From NCBI GenBank assembly GCA_965658435.1, contig CBFHSE010000030.1, positions 1 to 18,854 on the forward strand: a stretch of 18,854 nt of DNA, written 5' to 3'. This document shows, piece by piece, positions 1-6,714 of the stretch. Numbering within the stretch: the first letter of the stretch is position 1; each line of letters opens with the position of its first letter. The notes below the pieces were generated by a model. The model saw only the letters and a program-made list of their open reading frames with translations, was not told the origin of the DNA and made no database searches. The position numbers were made by a program, and so were the translations under genes. Source of the DNA: JADHLN01 sp965658435. GTDB taxonomy: Bacteria > Pseudomonadota > Alphaproteobacteria > Rickettsiales > JABIRX01.

Positions 1-1301
1 ATTATCTAGATATATTAGGATCAAGAGAAAAGATATTAGCAATTATCAAAGATGAATTAAAAGAAATAAAGGAAAATTTTGCTGTAGAAAGAAGAAGTAG
101 AATTGAAGAAAGTGAATTTGAGCATGATATAGAAGATCTAATTCCTGAAGAGGACTCCGTTATAACAGTAACTATGGAGGGTTATATAAAAAGAGTTCCT
201 CTTAGTTCATACAGGGCTCAGAAAAGAGGGGGTAAGGGAAGATCTGGCCTTAAAAAAGAGAAGGAAGAGGATATTCTTGTAGAAATGTTTGTTACATCTA
301 CACATGCTCCTGTATTATTTTTTTCAAATATTGGTCAAGTATACAGAATGAAAGCCTATAAAATACCTTTAGCTTCACCTAACTCTAAGGGGAGAGCTCT
401 TATAAATCTGTTTCCTCTTGCCAAAGATGAAAAAATCACCACAATTATGCCTCTTCCTAAAGATGAATCTGAATGGGAGGGTAAAAATTTAGTATTTGCA
501 ACAAAATTTGGTGGTATAAGAAGAAGTGATATGGGTGATTTTAAAAATATTCAATCTAATGGTAAAATTGCAATTAGACTTGATGGAGGTGATCAATTAA
601 TATCCGTTTGTTTTGCAGATGATAATGACCATATATTATTAGCAAGTAAATCAGGTAAATCACTAAGATTCCCACTAGATGCTTTAAGAGTTATAAAAAG
701 TAGAAAATCATCTGGTGTAAAAGGTATGAAGCTGGCAAAAAATGATGAGCTTATATCGCAAACAGTTTTAAAAGCAGCTGATTTTGATGCTGATACTAAA
801 AAAGAATTTTTTAATATTCCTCTAGATTTAAGACAAGAAATATCTATAACTGAAGATCAATCTTTAATAGCCGATACTATAAACCAAGAAATTTTAACAA
901 AAGAAAAATTTGTTGAAATAGCAAAGCAAGAACAGTTTATATTAAGTATTACTGAAAATGGTTTTGGAAAAAGATCTTCATCTATTGATTACAGAGTTAC
1001 TAATAGAGGTGGAAGTGGTATAATTAATATAGTTACCTCACAAAGAAATGGCGGTGTTGTCGCATCATTTCCTGCATCTGATGCAGATGAGATAGTGATC
1101 ATGACTAATAAAGGTAAATTAATAAGATGCAAAGTATCAGAAATTAGGGTTGCAGGAAGAAATACACAAGGAGTAACGCTTCTTAAAACAGAAAAGTCTG
1201 AGCATGTGGTATCTGTAGCTAGGGTTCCGTTATCTGATAATAATTTCGATGAAGAAGATTCTGAGATTCTAGAATCTGATGCAGTTTTAGAGGTTCATTA
1301 A
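1..1301 (+). CDS. gyrA: DNA gyrase subunit A, C-terminal part (5' end outside window)
   Basis: GyrA is the DNA-cleaving and wrapping subunit of gyrase, which introduces negative supercoils with GyrB using ATP. The reading frame is open from base 3, so this is the last ~432 residues; the catalytic tyrosine lies upstream of the window. The first residues (LDILGSREKIL and a charged helix) are the end of the breakage-reunion domain. The GyrA box QKRGGKG, which separates GyrA from ParC, is at 219-239. Six pinwheel-blade strands follow, recognisable as MEGYIKR, NIGQVYR, KFGGIRR, KSGKSLR, ENGFGKR and NKGKLIR. A charged insert of about 50 residues lies between blades 4 and 5, and the protein ends in an acidic tail (DEEDSEILES). 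The stop codon lies 4 bases from the stop of the convergent moxR gene. Identification is near certain; only the N-terminal half is unseen. Confidence 0.97.
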   Translation, partial: YLDILGSREKILAIIKDELKEIKENFAVERRSRIEESEFEHDIEDLIPEEDSVITVTMEGYIKRVPLSSYRAQKRGGKGRSGLKKEKEEDILVEMFVTSTHAPVLFFSNIGQVYRMKAYKIPLASPNSKGRALINLFPLAKDEKITTIMPLPKDESEWEGKNLVFATKFGGIRRSDMGDFKNIQSNGKIAIRLDGGDQLISVCFADDNDHILLASKSGKSLRFPLDALRVIKSRKSSGVKGMKLAKNDELISQTVLKAADFDADTKKEFFNIPLDLRQEISITEDQSLIADTINQEILTKEKFVEIAKQEQFILSITENGFGKRSSSIDYRVTNRGGSGIINIVTSQRNGGVVASFPASDADEIVIMTNKGKLIRCKVSEIRVAGRNTQGVTLLKTEKSEHVVSVARVPLSDNNFDEEDSEILESDAVLEVH

Positions 1302-1308
1302 ACCTCTA
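1288..1308. terminator. possible bidirectional hairpin between gyrA and moxR
   Basis: An 8-bp perfect stem (1288-1295 with 1301-1308) closes a 5-base loop. It spans both the gyrA stop and the moxR stop. Neither strand has a clear T-run after the stem, so it is not a textbook Rho-independent terminator. Its position between two convergent genes makes a shared transcription-end or RNA-protecting hairpin the likeliest role. Confidence 0.35.
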
Positions 1309-2289
1309 TAATGCAACCAAATTAAGTATTTTATTGATTATATCACGTGCAGATAAATTCTTAGATATAGCTTTAAAATCAAGAGTTATTCTATGAGATA
1401 AAATATTTGAGGCAATTTCCTGAATATGCGATGGTTTTACAAAATCATCGCCATATAAATATGCTAGGGACTTAGCGGCTATTAACAAAGAGGATGATGC
1501 TCTTGGCGAAGCTCCATGCATAATTAAACCATCTAAATCATTGTTATATTTTCCAGGATTTCTTGTGGCTATTACAATATTAACAATATAATCCTTTAAT
1601 TTTTTATCTATATATATATTATTTACTTCATTTCTTATAGCTAATATGTCGTTAATCTTGATTTCTGGAGTAGATTCTGGGCTTAAATTTATTAAATTAT
1701 TTTCAAATTGATCTAATATTTTTATTTCATTTTGATAATCAGGAAAATCAACATTTGAATATAGTAAAAATCTGTCTAACTGTGCTTCAGGGAGATTGTA
1801 AGTCCCTTCTTGTTCAATGGGGTTTTTAGTAGCTATAACAAAAAAAAGCTCTGGTAATTTATAACAATGATTTCTGACTGTTATTTGATTTTCACCCATA
1901 GCCTCCAAAAGCGCAGATTGAACCTTAGCCGGTGCTCTGTTAATCTCATCGGCTAAAATCACATTTGCAAATAGAGGACCTTTATTAAATAAAAATTCAT
2001 TTTTCTCTGCTAAATATATGTCTGTACCAATAAGATCTGAGGGTAATAGGTCAGGTGTAAATTGTATTCTTTTAAATTGCGCATTAATAATATTTGCTAA
2101 ACTATTTGCACTTTTGGTTTTTCCTAATCCTGGAAGTCCTTCTATAATTATATGCCCACCAGCTATTAATGAGATAAGTAGGTCTCTTACTAGATCATCT
2201 TGGCCTATAATTTGAGACTTAAGGTAGTTAAAAATATTACGAATTAAAATTTGATTTTGAGAAGTTTGGTTTTGGTCTTGGTTCTTCAT
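1306..2289 (-). CDS. MoxR-family AAA+ ATPase
   Basis: A 327-aa protein, the normal length for MoxR ATPases, which act as chaperone-like unfoldases that help assemble or activate partner complexes. Visible motifs in order are Walker A GLPGLGKT (51-58), Walker B ILADEINR (111-118), sensor 1 ATKNP (153-157) followed by the family-typical EGTYNLPEAQLDRF stretch, and sensor 2 GASPRA (259-264). All ATPase residues look intact. MoxR genes usually sit beside DUF58 and von Willebrand factor A genes; here the neighbours are gyrA and bamE, so the partner is not visible. The N-terminal 15 residues are rich in Gln and Asn. No Shine-Dalgarno is seen before the ATG, and a possible promoter lies at 2314-2341. 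Family assignment is firm; the target is unknown. Confidence 0.93.
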   Translation of the reverse strand: MKNQDQNQTSQNQILIRNIFNYLKSQIIGQDDLVRDLLISLIAGGHIIIEGLPGLGKTKSANSLANIINAQFKRIQFTPDLLPSDLIGTDIYLAEKNEFLFNKGPLFANVILADEINRAPAKVQSALLEAMGENQITVRNHCYKLPELFFVIATKNPIEQEGTYNLPEAQLDRFLLYSNVDFPDYQNEIKILDQFENNLINLSPESTPEIKINDILAIRNEVNNIYIDKKLKDYIVNIVIATRNPGKYNNDLDGLIMHGASPRASSSLLIAAKSLAYLYGDDFVKPSHIQEIASNILSHRITLDFKAISKNLSARDIINKILNLVAL

Positions 2290-2313
2290 TTTAAAATTTT
2301 TATAATTTTTATT

Positions 2314-2341
2314 ATTGTATTAATTTAAATAAAATTAACAA
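2314..2341 (-). promoter_or_regulatory. possible promoter of moxR
   Basis: Reading the - strand, TTGTTA (2341-2336) is followed after 16 bases by TACAAT (2319-2314), 25 bases before the moxR ATG. Both hexamers resemble sigma-70 boxes (4/6 and 5/6). The region is nearly all A/T, so chance matches are likely. Confidence 0.35.
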
Positions 2342-2358
2342 ATAAATAATTTGCTTTC

Positions 2359-2374
2359 CATAATATATATTATG
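2359..2374. repeat. 16-bp perfect palindrome upstream of bamE
   Basis: The sequence cataatatatattatg equals its own reverse complement. It lies where the -35 region of the proposed bamE promoter would be, between the divergent moxR and bamE genes. It could be an operator or simply an AT-rich coincidence. Confidence 0.4.
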
Positions 2375-2378
2375 CGAC

Positions 2379-2387
2379 TGGTATAAT
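2379..2387 (+). promoter_or_regulatory. possible extended -10 promoter of bamE
   Basis: TGGTATAAT fits the extended -10 pattern TG-N-TATAAT, with a perfect TATAAT at 2382-2387, 59 bases before the chosen bamE start. No good -35 box is seen, which extended -10 promoters can do without. Confidence 0.45.
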
Positions 2388-2436
2388 ATTTATATTTACA
2401 AATAAAATTCAATCTCTCTAATTATATAAAACATTT

Positions 2437-2440
2437 GGAA
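2437..2440 (+). promoter_or_regulatory. ribosome binding site deciding the bamE start
   Basis: GGAA ends 6 bases before the ATG at 2447. This favours that ATG over the in-frame TTG at 2435, which itself overlaps the GGAA. Confidence 0.45.
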
Positions 2441-2446
2441 ATATAT

Positions 2447-2779
2447 ATGTTTAAAACAGCAGCTTTATTTACATTTATATTATGCGTTCTGACTTTGAGT
2501 TCATGTATATCTAAGCGAACATATTTCCAGCAGCATAATTTAGCTAATAATAAGATATTTGAGTCTATATATCCTAATTTAACACCAGTTTATCATATTG
2601 AAAAGCTCTATGGTAAGCCAAATTACAAGCAAAATAACATTTGGTACTATCAATTTAGCAAATATAATCCCCACTATATGAGAAATGAGTCAATTCTTAT
2701 TGCTTTGGAGTTTGAAAATAACACAATAATTAATAAAACATATAAAAACTATACTGATAGCTTTTTAGCTGAATATTAG
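2447..2779 (+). CDS. bamE: BamE/SmpA/OmlA-like outer-membrane lipoprotein
   Basis: A small lipoprotein of 110 aa from the ATG at 2447, or 114 from an in-frame TTG at 2435; the GGAA spacing favours the ATG. A hydrophobic signal ends in the lipobox LSSC, with the acylated Cys at residue 20. The mature part has the BamE pattern: a helix leading to LYGKPNYKQNNIWYY, then a strand ALEFENNTIINKTY. BamE is a non-essential stabilising member of the BAM complex that inserts beta-barrel proteins into the outer membrane. Another BAM lipoprotein gene, bamD, lies about 3.2 kb downstream. The last four bases overlap the end of ligA on the other strand. The family is inferred from pattern memory on a short protein, so it is less certain than the longer genes. 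Confidence 0.75.
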   Translation: MFKTAALFTFILCVLTLSSCISKRTYFQQHNLANNKIFESIYPNLTPVYHIEKLYGKPNYKQNNIWYYQFSKYNPHYMRNESILIALEFENNTIINKTYKNYTDSFLAEY

Positions 2780-4818
2780 TTACATAAATTGCGAAAATCT
2801 TCTTCACTTATAACTTTTATTCCAAGTTCCTGAGCTTTTTTTATTTTGGATCCTGATCCCTCCCCTTTAACTAAATAATCTGTATTTTTAGATATAGACC
2901 CAGAAACTTTTGCTCCATGTTTTTCTACAAGATTCTTGGCTTCTAATCGAGAGAAATCAATTAACTTACCTGTAAATACAATTGTTTTATTGTTAAGATT
3001 TGAAGGTATAACATTTAATTTATAAGCTTTTATTGTTAATTTATTTTTCAGGTTATTTATTAATTTTATATTATGTTGAATGCTAAAGTAATTAATAATC
3101 GCATCTGACAGTTTTTTTCCTATGCCATCTATATTATTTAGGCGAAAATATGAATCTGATTCAATATTATATGATTGTTGCATTTCAGTTATTAAGTTAT
3201 CAATCGTTTCATAATTTCTAGCTAGAATCTTTGCATTACTAATGCCAATAAATCTTATTGAAAGAGCATAAATAAATTTTTCTAAGGTTATGTTTTTTGC
3301 ATTATTTATAGATTTATAAAGTTTTGTTACAGACTTCTTGCCCCAACCATTATAATTTTCAAGCTTTAGAGCTGACTTTGATTGTCTTTCTTCTAAAGTA
3401 AAGATATCATAAAAATCTCTTACTAGATTTTTATTAAATAAAAACTCAATTTGTTTTTCATTAATCCCTTCAATATTTAATGCATTCCTGCTCACAAAAT
3501 TTTGCAATTTTCCTAATATCTGTGCAGGACATGTGTATTCTGCAACACATCTAGTTATAGCTTCATCAGTTTCTTTTTTTATTTCTGAGCCACATTCGGG
3601 GCATAAGGATGGGAAAATAAAATTATTTACATTCTCCCTTTTATCTTTTAGCACGTTATTTACTTTTGGTATGACATCTCCGGCTCGTTCAATAGTAACA
3701 ATATCACCTATCATAATATCCTTTCTTTTTATCTCATCCTCATTATGAAGCGATGCTCGAGAAACAATTACGCCGCCAATATTTACTGGTTCTAAGCATG
3801 CAACAGGAGTTAATGCGCCTGTTCTACCAACTTGAATAATAATATCATTAATTTTTGTAACGGATTTTTCTGCAGGAAATTTATGGGCAATTGCATAGCG
3901 TGGACTTCTGGCTACCTCGCCCAATCTATTTTGATATTTATAATCATTTATTTTATAAACAATTCCATCAATATCATATGATAAATCATAGCGATTATTT
4001 AATTGCTCATCATAATATTCTTTTAGATCATTAAAACTATTAAGAGTCTTATTATTTGGGTTAGTTGCAAATCCTAGCTTTTTAACCTTTTCTAATGCTT
4101 GCGATTGACTATTTGCAAAATTATCTGTAACCACAGCATATATGTAATAATCTAGATTTCTCTCAGCTGTTACTGAAGTATCTAATTGCCTAATTGAACC
4201 TGATGCTGCATTCCTAGGATTTGCAAATGGTTTTAAAGATTTTCCTTCTTGCAAGATATTAAGCTTAAAAAAATCTTTATGATGCATAAATATTTCTCCC
4301 CTTACCTCGAATGATTCTTTGTAATCACAATAGTTAGGTATTTTTTTTATTGCTCTAATATTTAAGGTAATATCTTCACCCTCTAAGCCATTTCCTCTGG
4401 TAATAGCCTTTGTTAATAGCCCATCTTCATATCTTGCCGCAAATGACACGCCATCAATTTTTGGTTCAATAGTTAGATCTGGAAAGTGATCTATATTTAA
4501 AAATTTTTTAGCTCTATCTATGAAGTCACTTATATCAATGAAGTTAAAACCATTTGCAAGTGATAACATAGGAGTAGAATGTTTAATTTTTGAGAAGCTT
4601 TCTTGAACAATATAGCCAACAGTTTGTGAAGGGCTATCATTAGTAATTAATTCAGGATATTTTTCTTCTAATGAATTAAGATTTTGTCTTAATCTATCAT
4701 ATTTAGAGTCACTAATTTCTGGATCACTATCAATATAATATTTTTTATCATGATATTTAATTTCTGATTTTATTTTATTATATTTTGTTATTATGGAATT
4801 GAAATTATTATCACTCAT
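2776..4818 (-). CDS. ligA: NAD+-dependent DNA ligase
   Basis: LigA seals nicks in DNA during replication and repair, using NAD+ to form an adenylated lysine. The 680-aa protein is complete (E. coli 671 aa). Visible elements are domain Ia with YYIDSDPEISDSKYD (27-41), the adenylation motif KIDG with catalytic Lys120, the RGE motif (170-172), the zinc finger Cys403, Cys406, Cys421 and Cys427 in the usual C-x2-C-x14-C-x5-C spacing, the helix-hairpin-helix region (about 515-570), and a C-terminal BRCT domain (about 607-680) starting at KTIVFTGKL. Its ATG directly follows the TAA of the M48 peptidase gene, so the two are probably co-transcribed and translationally coupled. Its stop overlaps the bamE stop by 4 bases. 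In many alphaproteobacteria ligA follows recN on the same strand; here it is reversed and on the other side of bamD. Confidence 0.98.
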   Translation of the reverse strand: MSDNNFNSIITKYNKIKSEIKYHDKKYYIDSDPEISDSKYDRLRQNLNSLEEKYPELITNDSPSQTVGYIVQESFSKIKHSTPMLSLANGFNFIDISDFIDRAKKFLNIDHFPDLTIEPKIDGVSFAARYEDGLLTKAITRGNGLEGEDITLNIRAIKKIPNYCDYKESFEVRGEIFMHHKDFFKLNILQEGKSLKPFANPRNAASGSIRQLDTSVTAERNLDYYIYAVVTDNFANSQSQALEKVKKLGFATNPNNKTLNSFNDLKEYYDEQLNNRYDLSYDIDGIVYKINDYKYQNRLGEVARSPRYAIAHKFPAEKSVTKINDIIIQVGRTGALTPVACLEPVNIGGVIVSRASLHNEDEIKRKDIMIGDIVTIERAGDVIPKVNNVLKDKRENVNNFIFPSLCPECGSEIKKETDEAITRCVAEYTCPAQILGKLQNFVSRNALNIEGINEKQIEFLFNKNLVRDFYDIFTLEERQSKSALKLENYNGWGKKSVTKLYKSINNAKNITLEKFIYALSIRFIGISNAKILARNYETIDNLITEMQQSYNIESDSYFRLNNIDGIGKKLSDAIINYFSIQHNIKLINNLKNKLTIKAYKLNVIPSNLNNKTIVFTGKLIDFSRLEAKNLVEKHGAKVSGSISKNTDYLVKGEGSGSKIKKAQELGIKVISEEDFRNLCN

Positions 4819-5958
4819 TTAGGATATAAAATTATTAAATAGATTTATTAATTGATTAAATAATGATGAAGTTAATATTATTATTTTATTATAATATGAG
4901 GCTAGAAAACCATCAAGTCTGAGATATGGAATTTTGCTAATATATCCTAGGCTATAATTACAAATAACAAATAATATTGTAATTGAGATTATATTACTTG
5001 CCTTATTTAAAAATGATACTTTAATTAAATTTTCTGATTTTTTTATGTTCTCAACATAACTTATTCTTGCAGCAGTTTTAGGATGAGTTGAAAAAATAGT
5101 TATATAACCATGTTCTCCTAGGAAGGATAATGCATGAGCCATATTATTTCCTCCGCATACCAATGCTGCCTGCTTATCACATCTAAATTCTGCTTTTCTA
5201 TTTAAATGTAATTTTAAAAATGAAAAAACATTATTGATAATAAATCTGTTAAAAAAATTAATAAGAAAACTAGATGTTTTATATAAAAAAATAATAAATT
5301 TATTAATTACAAACCCTAAAAAAGGAATTAAATATAAAATTCTTATCAATAAATTAAAAAATATACCTAAGATTGATGCAGCAAGATTAGTAGCTTTTTG
5401 ATTAGCGATCAACAAAAGTGCTGGTAAAAAATCCTTATTAACTAAGTGAGAAACCTCATGAGAAATTATGCATTTTAAAGCATCTTGAAATTCTTCTTCT
5501 GTTCTACTTAAATGTCTTATTTCAGCAATTAAACCTAATGTAAGAACTACAATTTTTTTTCTTAGAGAACCAATGGCAAAAGCATTAATATCTCTCCTAA
5601 AGGAAATCATTAAATGAATATTTTTATAGCCAAATCTTTTTTTTACATCTTCAAAATTTTCAATTGTCTCTGTAATATAAGAATATTTTTTAATATATTT
5701 TTTTGCAGGCTTTGCATCTCTTGTAAAACTGATTATTGTAAAGCCAAACATAGTATCTAATATTAAATATATTATCATGAAAAGGCTAATGACAAAGAAG
5801 GCTACAAAGCTCACATCATAAATTAGCCATTGCACAAAATTTTCATTATTTAAAATAAATAAGGGGTAAATTGAAAATATTAGTGGTAAAAAAAGAATTA
5901 GAAAATTAGTAACACATAATATATATACAATTATAAGATTAAATGGTTTTGCAAACAT
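4819..5958 (-). CDS. M48-family (HtpX-like) membrane zinc peptidase
   Basis: A 379-aa integral membrane protein. Two hydrophobic segments (about 8-35 and 45-68) precede a cytosolic part with NAFAIGSLRKKIVVLTLGL (125-143), typical of HtpX-like enzymes. The zinc site is HEVSH (167-171, His167 and His171 as ligands, Glu168 catalytic), with Glu257 in RKAEFRCD as the probable third ligand. The long hydrophobic stretch 177-250 lies between these. The family's STHPKTAARI block (290-299) is present. A further hydrophobic segment (about 322-343) and a tail to 379 make it longer than classic HtpX (about 290 aa). Such peptidases usually degrade damaged membrane proteins. It sits head-to-tail with ligA (no gap) and 15 bases from the divergent bamD start. 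No Shine-Dalgarno is seen. I would not name it htpX because of the extra C-terminal part. Confidence 0.88.
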   Translation of the reverse strand: MFAKPFNLIIVYILCVTNFLILFLPLIFSIYPLFILNNENFVQWLIYDVSFVAFFVISLFMIIYLILDTMFGFTIISFTRDAKPAKKYIKKYSYITETIENFEDVKKRFGYKNIHLMISFRRDINAFAIGSLRKKIVVLTLGLIAEIRHLSRTEEEFQDALKCIISHEVSHLVNKDFLPALLLIANQKATNLAASILGIFFNLLIRILYLIPFLGFVINKFIIFLYKTSSFLINFFNRFIINNVFSFLKLHLNRKAEFRCDKQAALVCGGNNMAHALSFLGEHGYITIFSTHPKTAARISYVENIKKSENLIKVSFLNKASNIISITILFVICNYSLGYISKIPYLRLDGFLASYYNKIIILTSSLFNQLINLFNNFIS

Positions 5959-5973
5959 ATAACAAAAGTTTTA

Positions 5974-6714
5974 ATGAATAAAATAACATATTTAATAATA
6001 CTAATAATCTTATCTTCATGTAGTAGTAAAGAAAAAAAATTTAATGCAAATTATCATTATAATAAAGCTCTTAAAAACATAAAATCAGGTAATTTTACCA
6101 CTGCTCATGATAATCTTGATATAATTGAGATAGATCATACATATTCAAAATATGCAGTAAAATCAGAAATATTAAAAATATTTTTATATTATTTACAAAA
6201 AGAATATCAAGAAGCAATAATTGAGTCTGATAATTTTATAAAATTGAGACCAGCCAATAAATCCATAGATTACGTTCACTTTATCAAAGCTGAATCTCAA
6301 TATAAAATAAGCTCTGATTATCTTAGAGAGCAAGCTAATTCGAAGCTTGCAAAGCAATATTATCAGTTAGTAATTAAAAGATTTGCAGATAGCAAATATT
6401 TTGAAGAGTCAAATAATAAAATAACAAAAATTAATGCTAGAATAGCAAATTATAATCTTGATATTGGAAGAAATAATCTATATGGGAATTACTATATATC
6501 TGCCATATTAAGGTTCCAAAATATTATTAGCAATTATAATGATACAATTTATTATGATGAAGCAATATATAGAATGATAGAAGCTTTATATGGTTTGGGT
6601 CTAAAAGATGACGCTCTTAATTATGATAAGAAAATAGAAAATAAAAAATGGCTAATAGAAAAAGAAAAATTTATAAATACTTATTTAAGCAATGATCACA
6701 AAATTACAAATTAA
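5974..6714 (+). CDS. bamD: BAM complex lipoprotein BamD (ComL/YfiO family)
   Basis: BamD is an essential TPR lipoprotein of the machine that folds beta-barrel proteins into the outer membrane, on its periplasmic face. The 246-aa product starts with a hydrophobic signal and lipobox LSSC, giving lipidated Cys16. The rest is helical with TPR-like repeats: YNKALKNIKSGNFTTA, AIIESDNFIKLRPA, AKQYYQLVIKRF and ISAILRFQNIISNY. The length agrees with the family (E. coli 245). The following recN gene, with which it overlaps by 23 bases, is the usual alphaproteobacterial neighbour and strengthens the call. No clear Shine-Dalgarno precedes the ATG, and any promoter must lie partly inside the 5' end of the divergent peptidase gene. 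Divergence is high, so the assignment relies on lipobox, TPR pattern and context. Confidence 0.88.
   Translation: MNKITYLIILIILSSCSSKEKKFNANYHYNKALKNIKSGNFTTAHDNLDIIEIDHTYSKYAVKSEILKIFLYYLQKEYQEAIIESDNFIKLRPANKSIDYVHFIKAESQYKISSDYLREQANSKLAKQYYQLVIKRFADSKYFEESNNKITKINARIANYNLDIGRNNLYGNYYISAILRFQNIISNYNDTIYYDEAIYRMIEALYGLGLKDDALNYDKKIENKKWLIEKEKFINTYLSNDHKITN

Noticed and set aside
1264..1277. 14-bp perfect palindrome AGATTCTAGAATCT
   Set aside because: It lies inside gyrA where the codons for the acidic tail (SEILES) explain it. No supporting context.
3533..3748. 71-codon + strand ORF opposite ligA
   Set aside because: It is antisense to the ligA zinc-finger and OB region, which is clearly coding on the other strand.
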